Below, in pieces: positions 7,539 through 15,728 of a stretch of DNA of 23,388 nucleotides. The notes below the pieces were generated by a model. The model saw only the letters and a list, made by a program, of their open reading frames with translations, did no database searches and was not told the origin of the DNA. Positions within the stretch are counted from its first letter, which is position 1, and every line of letters begins with the position of its first letter. The stretch is from Aliterella sp. RAGGC_92 (GTDB taxonomy: Bacteria; Cyanobacteriota; Cyanobacteriia; Cyanobacteriales; Chroococcidiopsidaceae): positions 1 through 23,388 of the forward strand of contig JAPJOW010000042.1 in NCBI GenBank assembly GCA_030826005.1. Direction: 5' to 3'. The translations under genes and the position numbers were made by a program.

Positions 7539-7711
7539 ACTCTTTACTGAGATGGACGGGGTGTAAGGGCAATTTCTAATTTAACAGTGAAAGAGCGTGC
7601 GATCGCACTGCACCGATTAATCGAGCAACTTCCGCACAATTATTTAAAAACAATTGTTCGCCCTGGCAGCTAAAGCGTTTAAAAAAAACATAATTAATTG
7701 GCTAAAGTGCT

Positions 7712-7761
7712 GTATGGTTTTCCTTTGAGTGCAAGCCATACCCTTTACTAAAAGTGGTATG
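7712..7761. promoter_or_regulatory. Three alternating inverted-repeat arms in the gun4-icd divergent region
   Basis: In the 299-bp gap between gun4 and icd, GTATGG (7712-7717) is complementary to CCATAC (7736-7741). The overlapping CATACC (7737-7742) is complementary to GGTATG (7756-7761). The two pairings cannot form together, as in an alternative-hairpin leader, or the arms may be operator half-sites spaced about 22 bp apart. The segment ends 76 bases before the icd ATG. I looked for a canonical NtcA site (GTA-N8-TAC), expected since icd is NtcA-controlled in some cyanobacteria, and found none. The rest of the gap shows nothing clear beyond one HIP1 octamer and AT-rich DNA. Confidence 0.3.
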
Positions 7762-7837
7762 CCTGTAACTGAGGCAAATTAAGACATTAACCCCCCTCTG
7801 ACAATTGCTAATTTAATTAATAGGAGTTTCCCCAGGA

Positions 7838-9259
7838 ATGTACGAAAAGATCGCTCCTCCGACTACAGGTTCTCAAGTTACTTTCGATCGCGGCGAACCA
7901 ATAGTTCCAGACAACCCGATTATTCCTTTTATTCGCGGCGATGGTACGGGAGTTGATATTTGGCCCGCAAGTCAAAAAGTAATCGACAAAGCGGTAGCAA
8001 AAGCCTACCAAGGCATACGAGAAATTAGTTGGTTTAAAGTCTATGCCGGAGACGAAGCCTGCGAACAATACGGCACTTATCAATATTTACCAGAAGATAC
8101 GCTCAAAGCAATTAAAGAGTACGGCATTGCCATCAAAGGCCCTCTAACGACACCCGTAGGCGGCGGGATTCGGTCGCTAAACGTAGCCTTAAGGCAAATT
8201 AACGATTTGTATTCCTGCGTGCGTCCTTGTCAGTATTATCCCGGTACGCCATCACCTCACAGATACCCGGAAAAATTAGATGTAATTATTTATCGCGAAA
8301 ATACCGAAGATATTTATTTAGGAATTGAGTGGAAACAAGGTAGCGAAATCGGCGATCGCTTAATTAAATTGCTTAACGAAGAACTGATCCCCGCTACTCC
8401 CGAACACGGTAAAAAGCAAATTCCTCTAGATGCGGGAATTGGCATCAAACCGATTAGCAAGCATGGTTCTCAACGTTTAGTCCGGCGGGCGTTAAAACAC
8501 GCTTTAAGGCTACCTAAATCAAAGCAAATGGTAACTTTGGTGCATAAAGGCAACATTATGAAATACACCGAAGGAGCTTTCCGCGATTGGGGGTACGAAC
8601 TAGCAACAACAGAGTTCCGCGCCGATTGCGTTACGGAGCGAGAGTCGTGGATTTTGGGTAATAAAGAAAGCAATGGGGATATTAGTTTAGAAGATAACGC
8701 GCGGCTAATTGAACCTGGTTATAGCTCTTTAACTCCAGAAAAGCAGCGCCAAATTTGCCAAGAAGTAGAAGCGGTATTAAACCAAATTTGGACGACTCAC
8801 GGCAACGGGCAGTGGAAAGATAAAGTTATGGTCAACGATCGCATTGCTGATAGTATTTTCCAACAATTGCAAACTAGACCGGACGAATACTCAATTTTGG
8901 CAACGATGAACCTCAACGGCGATTACTTATCTGATGCCGCCGCCGCCGTTGTCGGAGGCTTGGGAATGGGCCCTGGGGCAAATATTGGCGATAGTTGCGC
9001 TATTTTTGAAGCAACTCACGGCACCGCACCCAAACACGCCGGATTAGATCGCGTAAACCCAGGATCGGTAATTCTATCGGGAGTAATGATGCTGGAATAT
9101 ATGGGTTGGAATGAAGCGGCGGATTTGATTAAAAAAGGGATTGGAGAAGCGATCGCAAGTAGTCATGTTACCTACGATTTGGCGCGGTTAATGGAGCCAC
9201 CGGTTGCGCCTTTAAAGTGTTCGGAATTTGCCGAAGCAATTATCAACGCATTCGAGTAG
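7838..9259 (+). CDS. icd: Isocitrate dehydrogenase (NADP+)
   Basis: Icd oxidises isocitrate to 2-oxoglutarate with NADP+. In cyanobacteria this supplies the carbon skeleton for ammonium assimilation by GS/GOGAT and the 2-oxoglutarate signal sensed by NtcA and PII. The protein has 473 residues, the usual length. Landmarks in order: IPFIRGDGTGVDIWPAS at residues 29-45, the substrate loop GPLTTPVGGGIRSLNVALRQ, YRENTEDIYLGIEW, LVHKGNIMKYTEGAFRDWGY, the metal-binding region with NDRIADSIFQQ, and the C-terminal GPGANIGD and THGTAPKHAG cofactor region. The ATG at 7838 follows AGGAG (7822-7826) by eleven bases. It ends 47 bp before the converging LptF/G gene, with a shared hairpin between. Confidence 0.98.
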   Translation: MYEKIAPPTTGSQVTFDRGEPIVPDNPIIPFIRGDGTGVDIWPASQKVIDKAVAKAYQGIREISWFKVYAGDEACEQYGTYQYLPEDTLKAIKEYGIAIKGPLTTPVGGGIRSLNVALRQINDLYSCVRPCQYYPGTPSPHRYPEKLDVIIYRENTEDIYLGIEWKQGSEIGDRLIKLLNEELIPATPEHGKKQIPLDAGIGIKPISKHGSQRLVRRALKHALRLPKSKQMVTLVHKGNIMKYTEGAFRDWGYELATTEFRADCVTERESWILGNKESNGDISLEDNARLIEPGYSSLTPEKQRQICQEVEAVLNQIWTTHGNGQWKDKVMVNDRIADSIFQQLQTRPDEYSILATMNLNGDYLSDAAAAVVGGLGMGPGANIGDSCAIFEATHGTAPKHAGLDRVNPGSVILSGVMMLEYMGWNEAADLIKKGIGEAIASSHVTYDLARLMEPPVAPLKCSEFAEAIINAFE

Positions 9260-9281
9260 AAACGTCAATCGGCGCATTCCT

Positions 9282-9310
9282 GTAGAGACGTTTTAGAGCA
9301 ACGTCTCTAC
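9282..9310. terminator. Shared hairpin between icd and the lpt operon
   Basis: GTAGAGACGTT (9282-9292) pairs with AACGTCTCTAC (9300-9310) around a 7-base loop. It lies 23 bases after the icd stop, and its right arm includes the stop codon of the converging LptF/G gene (9307-9309). As a near-symmetric palindrome it could end transcription from both sides, though neither side has a strong T-run. It shares nine bases per arm with the hairpin at 2341-2362, marking a dispersed repeat family. Confidence 0.6.
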
Positions 9311-10473
9311 CTTGCCGCCCTTACCAATAACAATCCTCCAGCCATTAACCCAAAAACTGTCGGCAACCATGCGGACACAATCGGGGAAACCACCCCACTT
9401 ACACCGAGGGCGCTGCTAATAAAGCTAAGTAGGTAGTAACTAAAAATTACTACTATACTAATGCCGAAACTTGTAGCTTTAGCTTTTCCCGCGCGTTGGG
9501 GATTAGTCCCTAAAGCTGCCCCCACCAAGCCAAAAACAATACACACAAAAGGCAAAGAAATTTTTTCTTGAATGCGGACTTTCAGCTTGCGAATTTTTTT
9601 CTCATCGCCCCCCAAGCGCAAAAGTTCTAACCTTTCTCTTGCTTGAGCGATATTCATTTCCCCAAAATCTCGCCCTTTTGCGGCTAAATCTAAAGCTGTA
9701 CGCGGTAATTGCAACTGTTGGTGTTCAAAGCGGACAATGTTGCGGTACGAACTATCTGGGGCAACTAAATAAATAGTGCCATTAAAAAAGTCCCAAATAT
9801 TTTGCAAGCGATTCCAAGCCGCCGAATCAGACACCAAAATTTGATTTATCCCCGATTCTGAGCGATCGACTATGACTAATCCTTGCATTTGTTGCCCGTC
9901 AAACTTATCAGCGTAAAATAAGCGCGACAAAATCTTAGTTTTTTCACCATCAGGCTGCTTGACTTCTTTGTATTCTGGGTAAAAAATATTTTGCTCTTGC
10001 AAGATCGGTTTATTTTGCTTCAACGCGCTTTGCAAAGTCTGGGTAGCTTGGTAGTTAGCAACAGGAACTAATTGTTCGTTAAAGAAAAAAGTTATCCCCG
10101 TAACAAGAAAGCTCAAAATCACTGCCGGGAGAACTAACCTATAAATACTCACACCACTGCTTTGTAAAGCAATCAGTTCGCTATCGCTAGAAAGACGGCT
10201 ATAAGTCATCAAAGCAGCAAGCAGGGTAGACATGGGAAAAGCCAGAACAATAAAAGCTGGTAAATTCAGCAAAAATACTTGAGAAGCGATCGCAATTGGC
10301 AACCCCGTCTCAACTATCTTTCTAACCAAATCAAACAAAATACCGACGGCTACCCCCACCGAAGAAAAAGCTCCCACTCCAAATAAAAACGGCGCTAATA
10401 GTTCGCTGGCGATGTAGCGATCCATTACCGACGGCATGGGAATAATAGAGGTGAGAGACTTGTAGCTATTCAT
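9307..10473 (-). CDS. LptF/LptG family lipopolysaccharide export permease
   Basis: This encodes 388 residues of the YjgP/YjgQ family, the membrane permease of the Lpt machine that lifts lipopolysaccharide out of the inner membrane. Three hydrophobic helices lie in about residues 25-125 and three near the C-terminus (about 310-388), with a large periplasmic beta-rich domain between them, the normal layout. The N-terminal MDRYIASELLAPFLFG contains the family's typical first-helix pattern. Cyanobacteria usually have a single member, which may act as a homodimer, so I do not choose F or G. It is the last gene of a three-gene unit, 14 bp after lptB. The ATG at 10473 is used; one at 10425 (MDRYIA) would also keep the whole family domain. 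Confidence 0.93.
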   Translation of the reverse strand: MNSYKSLTSIIPMPSVMDRYIASELLAPFLFGVGAFSSVGVAVGILFDLVRKIVETGLPIAIASQVFLLNLPAFIVLAFPMSTLLAALMTYSRLSSDSELIALQSSGVSIYRLVLPAVILSFLVTGITFFFNEQLVPVANYQATQTLQSALKQNKPILQEQNIFYPEYKEVKQPDGEKTKILSRLFYADKFDGQQMQGLVIVDRSESGINQILVSDSAAWNRLQNIWDFFNGTIYLVAPDSSYRNIVRFEHQQLQLPRTALDLAAKGRDFGEMNIAQARERLELLRLGGDEKKIRKLKVRIQEKISLPFVCIVFGLVGAALGTNPQRAGKAKATSFGISIVVIFSYYLLSFISSALGVSGVVSPIVSAWLPTVFGLMAGGLLLVRAAR

Positions 10474-10487
10474 AACGTTTGTAATTT

Positions 10488-11216
10488 TTAAGCTTGGAAA
10501 TTACTACCTAAGTAATACTGACGGACGAGGGGATTAGCGTAAAGTTCTTCAGCGTTACCAGCAGCGAGAATTTGTCCTTCGCGCATGATATAAGCTCGAT
10601 CGGTAATTGCCAAAGTTTCCCGCACATTGTGATCGGTAATTAGTATACCTATTTGGCGATCGCGTAATTTTTTCACCATTGTCTGGATTTCGTCTACAGC
10701 AATTGGATCTACCCCGGCAAAAGGTTCGTCTAATAACAAAAATTTTGGCCCTTCTCTCCCGGCGGCTAAAGCTCTAGCCAGTTCCGTGCGTCGCCTTTCG
10801 CCTCCCGATACTTGAATGCCTTTAGTTTGAGCAACACTTTCTAACCGAAACTCTCGCAGCAAGTTATGCAATCGTCCTTGCCATTCGCGGCGCGGTACAT
10901 TTGTTTGCTCTAAAACTAATAAAATATTCTCAGCGACGCTCAACTGCCTAAATATACTTGCTTCTTGGGCTAAATAACCAATGCCTAACTGCGCCCGTTT
11001 GTGGATGGGTAAAGAAGTAATATCGCGATCGTCCAGCCATACTTTCCCTTGATTTGGTCTTTCTAATCCTGTAGCAATGTAGAAAGTTGTAGTTTTACCT
11101 GCGCCATTAGGCCCTAATAAGCCAACAACTTCTCCTTGGCCTACAGAAAGATTGACGCGGTTAACAATTTGGCGCTTACCGTAGGACTTATGAATATTCT
11201 CTAAGAGAATTTTCAT
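10488..11216 (-). CDS. lptB: LPS export ABC transporter ATP-binding protein LptB
   Basis: This encodes 242 residues, a complete ABC ATPase that powers lipopolysaccharide extraction by the LptF/G permease. Motifs: Walker A GPNGAGKTT (35-43), Q-loop YLAQEAS (Q84), signature VSGGERRR (136-143, the LptB-type form), Walker B LLLDEPFAGVD (160-170) and the switch His in TDHNVRET (H196). The LptB-like SGGERRR and TDHNVRET distinguish it from related branched-chain amino-acid transporters. Its ATG overlaps the stop of the upstream LptA-like gene by one base (TAATG), indicating translational coupling. The permease gene follows after 14 bp. Confidence 0.96.
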   Translation of the reverse strand: MKILLENIHKSYGKRQIVNRVNLSVGQGEVVGLLGPNGAGKTTTFYIATGLERPNQGKVWLDDRDITSLPIHKRAQLGIGYLAQEASIFRQLSVAENILLVLEQTNVPRREWQGRLHNLLREFRLESVAQTKGIQVSGGERRRTELARALAAGREGPKFLLLDEPFAGVDPIAVDEIQTMVKKLRDRQIGILITDHNVRETLAITDRAYIMREGQILAAGNAEELYANPLVRQYYLGSNFQA

Positions 11217-11710
11217 TATTGTTTAGTAGTGCTTTTGCGGTTGAAACTGGGAGTTGCCGGGGCAGCTTGGGGTGCGGTTGTAGGATTTGGATCGTTAATA
11301 ATATAAATTGACTCTACTTGCCCGTTAGTTTTGGGTGTAGCGATAAATCGCCCTTCATCAATTAAATAAGTAATATTTTCGCCTTGAATGCTATTGCCTT
11401 CTTGCAGTACATAGACATTGCCACTTAAAACAATTCGGCGTTCGCGGCTAAAGTATTGAGCTTGAGCCGCCGTTGCTTGGATTTTTCGGGCGGGATAAAA
11501 CATTTCTACGTTACCGCGAGCAGTTACAACTCCAGTTTTGGAATTAGCTTCTTGAATTTGCGCTTTTACTGTCAGAGCGCGTCCATCGGCGGCGGTTTGA
11601 CTTTTGAGCGGCGAAGGCATGGTAAAAGCGATCGCGCCTACAATTGTCGGTAGTATCAAAACGCGATTGATGTAGCGCTGCCAAAAAGGACGTGAGGATG
11701 AAGGCTTCAT
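11216..11710 (-). CDS. LptA/OstA-like periplasmic LPS transport protein
   Basis: This encodes 164 residues from the ATG at 11710. An N-terminal hydrophobic stretch (about 15-30, RVLILPTIVGAIAFTM) acts as signal peptide or anchor. The OstA-like domain follows: GRALTVKAQIQEANSKTGVVTARGNVEMFYPARKIQATAAQAQYFSRERRIVLSGNV, the repeating beta-strand pattern of the LptA jellyroll that bridges inner and outer membranes. The C-terminus is Pro/Thr/Ala-rich and low in complexity. A TTG at 11752 with an upstream AGGAG would add 14 residues and cannot be excluded; the ATG gives a more typical signal peptide. It heads the lptA-lptB-permease operon and overlaps lptB by one base. Confidence 0.88.
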   Translation of the reverse strand: MKPSSSRPFWQRYINRVLILPTIVGAIAFTMPSPLKSQTAADGRALTVKAQIQEANSKTGVVTARGNVEMFYPARKIQATAAQAQYFSRERRIVLSGNVYVLQEGNSIQGENITYLIDEGRFIATPKTNGQVESIYIINDPNPTTAPQAAPATPSFNRKSTTKQ

Positions 11711-11808
11711 ATAATTAAATTTACAATAATTGCCACGAGCTAAGTATGCCAATTCTAACCTAACTCCTAGACCATTACTGGATTAGCAAGTTCCAGGAAA
11801 ATCACAAT

Positions 11809-12186
11809 TTAAGTGTCTTTAATTAGTTTAATTTTAGGCAATAGAGGAGATGCGATCGCTTGTTCTTGTTGTAATTTCGTCAGCAAAGCAGCACTACTGT
11901 CTAGCAATTCATCAACGTCAATACCTGTGTAACTAGCTGGATAACGCCCCAGCTTATTAATGCCTTCTCCAAGCAAAATACAAGCACCCCGCACGTTTGA
12001 GTTACTTAGATGATAAAGAGCTACGGCAATTTGTAAAATTGCTTGATAAAACGTTTTTTGTGGCTCTGTTGCTTCCATCCATAAAGCTTCTAAAGTATCG
12101 TGACAGGCGTAGAACTGCGCTTGATTAAACTGGTCTACACCGTGCCAAAATTCGGCGGGGACAATACATTGCTCGTTTAAATTCAT
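11809..12186 (-). CDS. DUF309 family protein
   Basis: This encodes 125 residues, all-helical and soluble. The core FNQAQFYACHDTLEALWMEA (20-39), with H29, E33 and W36, followed by QAILQIAVALYHLSNSN and a GACILLGEGINKL helix, is the DUF309 pattern. The conserved His-Glu-Trp cluster suggests a metal or small-ligand site, but no function is established for the family. The ATG at 12186 begins just before the domain. It sits 98 bp upstream of the lptA-like gene on the same strand and could be loosely co-transcribed with it. It is divergent from the DUF4346 gene across 126 bp. Confidence 0.9.
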   Translation of the reverse strand: MNLNEQCIVPAEFWHGVDQFNQAQFYACHDTLEALWMEATEPQKTFYQAILQIAVALYHLSNSNVRGACILLGEGINKLGRYPASYTGIDVDELLDSSAALLTKLQQEQAIASPLLPKIKLIKDT

Positions 12187-12312
12187 AAAATTAGTTTTTT
12201 TGCCAGCATAAATCGCTATAAATCTAATTAGTTTGTTAAAACATTAAGAGTGTAAAGAAACAACTAAACTAGAGATAGATAAGTGCGATGATAGTTTGAT
12301 TGTGGATTAATT

Positions 12313-12693
12313 ATGGTGCGAATGGTTGATTTAGAGGCAATAGATAAAAAGCTTTCTGGGCGGTTTATTGCTCTCGATCCTGGGGGTTATTTTATTATTT
12401 ATTTGGATGTAGATGCAGGGCTAATTTGTGCCAAACATTTTACCAATGTAATTGACGATCGCGGACTCGCCATAGATCCAGAGACGGGTAAGCCGATCCC
12501 CGTCCGGGGTAAAGTTGAGCGCACCCCAACGCAGGTATTTAAGGGGAGAACGGCAAAAGAACTTTGTGTTGAAATATTTGAAAAAAATCAGCCCAGTTTA
12601 GTTACTTTATTAGACCATGCGGCTTATTTGGGTCGAGAGTTTGTCCGGGCTGAAATTGCTTTAATTAATGGCACTGCGTACATTCAAGACTAA
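12313..12693 (+). CDS. DUF4346 family protein
   Basis: This encodes 126 residues, soluble, with no signal or membrane segment. The pattern GRFIALDPGGYFIIYLDVDAG (16-36), then DPETGKPIPVRGKVERTP, and a C-terminal LDHAAYLGREFVRAEIALINGTAYIQD matches my memory of DUF4346, a cyanobacterial and archaeal domain sometimes found attached to pterin-binding enzymes; function is unknown. The HAAYLGREF helix is the best-conserved part. The start is ATG at 12313, with a second ATG at 12322 also possible; neither has a clear ribosome binding site. Its stop lies one base from the stop of psb32 on the other strand, so the 3' ends of the two transcripts must overlap. Confidence 0.8.
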   Translation: MVRMVDLEAIDKKLSGRFIALDPGGYFIIYLDVDAGLICAKHFTNVIDDRGLAIDPETGKPIPVRGKVERTPTQVFKGRTAKELCVEIFEKNQPSLVTLLDHAAYLGREFVRAEIALINGTAYIQD

Positions 12694-12694
12694 T

Positions 12695-13408
12695 TTACTT
12701 GACGTATAAATAATAAGTTGCCATCGGAATAATTGTTGCGGCAATTAGAAAACCAACTACCCAAATAGTGGCATTGCTAGTATCGGTTTCTTCCGCAGTT
12801 TTAAAGGTGCGCTCGGTGCTGACATTAGCAACAATTTGCGGCGGGCCTGGATCGGGTTCTCCAGATAGTACAGCAACAAGGCGGCTACTTGCATCTAAAA
12901 AGGCTTGATTATATTTCTCGTCTTGTTTTAGGGGTGCAAGGATTGTTTCATTAACTACGCTAGAAGCAATGTCATCGGTTAATAACGATTTTGCTTTTTC
13001 TCCCGCGTAAATAGCTGTCCCACTGCTGAGGGTATCAATCGCAAGTAAAGTTTGATTAGCTTGGGCTTCGGGAGTAGGAAACCATTTTTCAAATAACCCT
13101 TTAGTAAAGCTTTCTGGAGTCTCGCCATAATCGAGGCGACGAATTGTAACAATGTGGACTTCGTTTCCGGTTTGCTTGGCTAATTTTTCTAAGTTGCTGC
13201 TAATTGTACTTTCATTTATTCGACTTAATACTTCTGATTGGTCAATTATCCAAGGACTACCGTCGGGATTAAGCTTAGGAATTTGATAAATACCTGTGGC
13301 GCTGGCGGGAGGTGCGATCGCGCTTGTTGCTAATATTACTAGCGTTAGTGCCAAAATAAAGCGTTGCCGATACTTTTTCCAGTCAAATAATTTTTGTAGA
13401 TGTTTCAT
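12695..13408 (-). CDS. psb32: Psb32 (TLP18.3-type) photosystem II repair protein, TPM domain
   Basis: This encodes 237 residues. It has a signal peptide (basic start, hydrophobic 17-31, cleavage near PASA at about 37), a lumenal TPM domain (about 50-185: SPWIIDQSEVLSRI, KLAKQTGNEVHIVTIRRLDYGETPESFTKGLFEKWF, NQTLLAIDTLSSGTAIYAGEKA) and a C-terminal transmembrane helix (about 214-235). This is the architecture of Psb32 and plant TLP18.3, which protect photosystem II against light damage and help its repair at the thylakoid membrane. The ATG at 13408 was chosen because it gives a compact signal peptide; a GTG at 13462 would add 18 residues. It converges on the DUF4346 gene with one base between the stops. 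Confidence 0.9.
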   Translation of the reverse strand: MKHLQKLFDWKKYRQRFILALTLVILATSAIAPPASATGIYQIPKLNPDGSPWIIDQSEVLSRINESTISSNLEKLAKQTGNEVHIVTIRRLDYGETPESFTKGLFEKWFPTPEAQANQTLLAIDTLSSGTAIYAGEKAKSLLTDDIASSVVNETILAPLKQDEKYNQAFLDASSRLVAVLSGEPDPGPPQIVANVSTERTFKTAEETDTSNATIWVVGFLIAATIIPMATYYLYVK

Positions 13409-13584
13409 AAGGGTATTCAAAATACTGTCTCTTTTTTTTCTAAAATACTGTAAAAGTCGCACTCAAGCTCGCTTTAATCCAATTAAGCTTAACGGGTCTA
13501 GTGTTGTTTTCTCTACATTACCGACTATCTGAAATACTGGTCTATTCCTGATAATTAATCATCTTTTCCTGGGGCAATGCTCAA

Positions 13585-14907
13585 TTAGTTATCGGTGAAT
13601 TTCAAAGCTTCCCCCCGCACTTCTGTATTTACCTTCCCATTTTCGTAAACAATTTGACCGCCAACAATAGTCATTACCGCCCACCCCGTGAGATTCCAGC
13701 CCTCAAAAGGACTCCAGCCGCACTTAGTTAATAGCTCCTCACGCACAACCGGGCGATAAGTATTCAAGTCTACTAATACTAAATCTGCATCATAACCCGG
13801 AGAAATCGCACCTTTACCCTCAATTCCATAACCCTTGGCTACGGCGGTAGACATCCAATTGGCTACTTGCGCCACCGTACAACGCCCCTCCATTGCTGCG
13901 GTTAGCATCAAAGCCAGCGATGTCTCAACTCCAGGCATTCCCGATGGCGTGTTGGGGTACTCTTGGGCTTTTTCCTCCAAAGTATGAGGAGCGTGATCGG
14001 TAGCAATAAAATCTATAACCCCATCTAATAAAGCTTGCCACAGCACATCGTTATCATGGGGCGACTTCAAAGGCGGATTCATCTGCGCCCAAGTGCCGAT
14101 AGTGTCGTAAGCACTGATATTTAATAGCAAGTGTTGGGGCGTTACTTCTGCGGTCACCCATTGAGGCTTATCTTGACGCAAAAACTCGGCTTCTTCGGCA
14201 GTGGACATATGCAAAATATGCAGGCGGCGCTGATACTTATTAGCTAGTTTTACAGCAAGTTGAGTAGCAAGTAGCGCCGCTTGATTATCCTGAATTTGCG
14301 AATGAATTTTTGGATCGTGGATGCCGGCAAATTCTAAGCGCCTTTGTTCAATTCTGGCACGATCTTCCGCATGGACGGCAATTAAGCGCTTTCCTTGGGC
14401 GAAAATCGCCTCTAAAGCCGCTTCGCTGTCAACCAACAACGGCCCGTGCATCGAACCCATAAAAATTTTTATGCCTGGGGTGGGATGAGCCGTTAGCAAA
14501 TCTGGTAAATTTTCAGGAGTAGCGCCAATAAAAAAACCATAATTAACTACACACTTTTGCGCCGCTCGTTGCAGCTTGTCATCTAGCGCCGCTTGAGTGA
14601 TGGTTAAAGGGCGCGTGTTGGGCATTTCTAAAAAAGACGTTACTCCACCCTTGGCGCAGGCGCAACTGGCGGTAAACAAGTCTTCTTTGTGTTCTAAACC
14701 AGGTTCGCGAAAGTGTACCTGGGGGTCAATAACTCCCGGCAACAAAGTTAAACCTGTCGCGTCTATCTCTTTAACGCCTGAAGCATTAATTTCTGGAGCA
14801 ACTTGGACGATGAGGCGATCGCGCAGTAGCACATCTCCAATTAAAAACTCTCCATCGGGGAGCATAATTGTGGCATGGCGGATTAATAAGCTGGAATTAG
14901 GGGACAT
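13585..14907 (-). CDS. pyrC: Dihydroorotase
   Basis: This encodes 440 residues of the amidohydrolase superfamily; it closes N-carbamoyl-aspartate to dihydroorotate in pyrimidine synthesis. Catalytic elements: DPQVHFREPG (61-70), where the first His of the usual HxH is Gln63 while His65 and Arg67 are kept; MPNTRP (95-100); Lys147 in PGIKIFMGSMHG, the probable carboxylated metal bridge; His179 (AVHAED); His233 (HILHMST); and Asp304 in ATDHAPH. The Gln variant is known to me from other full-length dihydroorotases, so activity is likely. The ATG at 14907 matches the family start. It is divergent from lepB. A degenerate paralogue lies 0.8 kb away. Confidence 0.94.
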   Translation of the reverse strand: MSPNSSLLIRHATIMLPDGEFLIGDVLLRDRLIVQVAPEINASGVKEIDATGLTLLPGVIDPQVHFREPGLEHKEDLFTASCACAKGGVTSFLEMPNTRPLTITQAALDDKLQRAAQKCVVNYGFFIGATPENLPDLLTAHPTPGIKIFMGSMHGPLLVDSEAALEAIFAQGKRLIAVHAEDRARIEQRRLEFAGIHDPKIHSQIQDNQAALLATQLAVKLANKYQRRLHILHMSTAEEAEFLRQDKPQWVTAEVTPQHLLLNISAYDTIGTWAQMNPPLKSPHDNDVLWQALLDGVIDFIATDHAPHTLEEKAQEYPNTPSGMPGVETSLALMLTAAMEGRCTVAQVANWMSTAVAKGYGIEGKGAISPGYDADLVLVDLNTYRPVVREELLTKCGWSPFEGWNLTGWAVMTIVGGQIVYENGKVNTEVRGEALKFTDN

Positions 14908-15071
14908 GGCAATATGGGCAATTAAAGGTTGAGCAACTATAAAACATGAGATTTTTTGGGCTGTAATTGTGCCAAGATCGACATACTTTACCGAGAAAAC
15001 TTTAAACTTAATATAGTAGAGTCTCTAGGAAAAATTTAGTTAAAAATTCTTACTTAGGCTATTAAATATAT

Positions 15072-15725
15072 ATGTCCCGCGAGTCAAAGCAAGTGTCCGA
15101 TAACAATTCGCAAAAAGAGCGTGAAGGTTCATGGGTGGGCGAACTAGGTAGAACGATCGCCCTAAGTATTATTCTTTCCTTGGGGATTCGTACCTTTGTC
15201 GCTGAAGCGCGTTGGATTCCTACAGGCTCAATGCTGCCAACTCTACAAATTAACGACAAGTTGATTATCGATAAAGTAACTTATCGCCTCCAAGCACCGC
15301 AACGAGGAGACATTGTAGTATTTATGCCTCCTAATAGCGCTAAAGTTTGTTCCCAGCAATTTGTTCCTCCATCGGCGACAGGAGAAGCCCTCGATCCTTG
15401 GCATCCCGATCCTAATAAGTCAGAAATTCCGCAAATTAAAGATGCCTACATCAAGCGACTAATTGGCGTACCTGGCGACAAAATCCATGTAACCCAAGGG
15501 CGAGTTTACATCAACGATCGCCCTTTATCTGAAGAATATATTGCCGACGCACCTAACTACGAATTAGGCCCAATTACCGTTCCTCAAAACTCTTACTTAA
15601 TGCTGGGCGATAACCGCAATAATAGTTGTGATAGTCATATGTGGGGTTTTGTGCCGAGAAATCAAATTATTGGCCGCGCCGTAGTCCGCTTTTGGCCCCC
15701 CAACCGTCTGGGAGAATTAGATTAA
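15072..15725 (+). CDS. lepB: Signal peptidase I
   Basis: This encodes 217 residues. It is a membrane-anchored serine/lysine protease that removes signal peptides from exported proteins on the outer face of the plasma or thylakoid membrane. One N-terminal helix (about 26-45) precedes the catalytic domain. The nucleophile is Ser53 in TGSMLPTL, the general base Lys128 in YIKRLIGVPGD, and the C-terminal box GDNRNNSCDSHMWG spans 179-192. An insertion around 90-122 with a Cys and Pro-rich loop is normal for cyanobacterial forms. The ATG at 15072 has no Shine-Dalgarno sequence. It stands alone on the plus strand between the two dihydroorotase-type genes, converging with the second; the stops are 3 bp apart. 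Confidence 0.96.
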   Translation: MSRESKQVSDNNSQKEREGSWVGELGRTIALSIILSLGIRTFVAEARWIPTGSMLPTLQINDKLIIDKVTYRLQAPQRGDIVVFMPPNSAKVCSQQFVPPSATGEALDPWHPDPNKSEIPQIKDAYIKRLIGVPGDKIHVTQGRVYINDRPLSEEYIADAPNYELGPITVPQNSYLMLGDNRNNSCDSHMWGFVPRNQIIGRAVVRFWPPNRLGELD

Positions 15726-15728
15726 GCA

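Noticed and set aside
7539..7837. NtcA-type operator GTA-N8-TAC upstream of icd.
   Set aside because: Searched by eye; GTA triplets are present, but none has TAC at the right spacing.
13409..13462. GTG-initiated N-terminal extension of Psb32.
   Set aside because: It adds a strongly basic 18-residue tail before an otherwise normal signal peptide, with no ribosome binding site supporting it.
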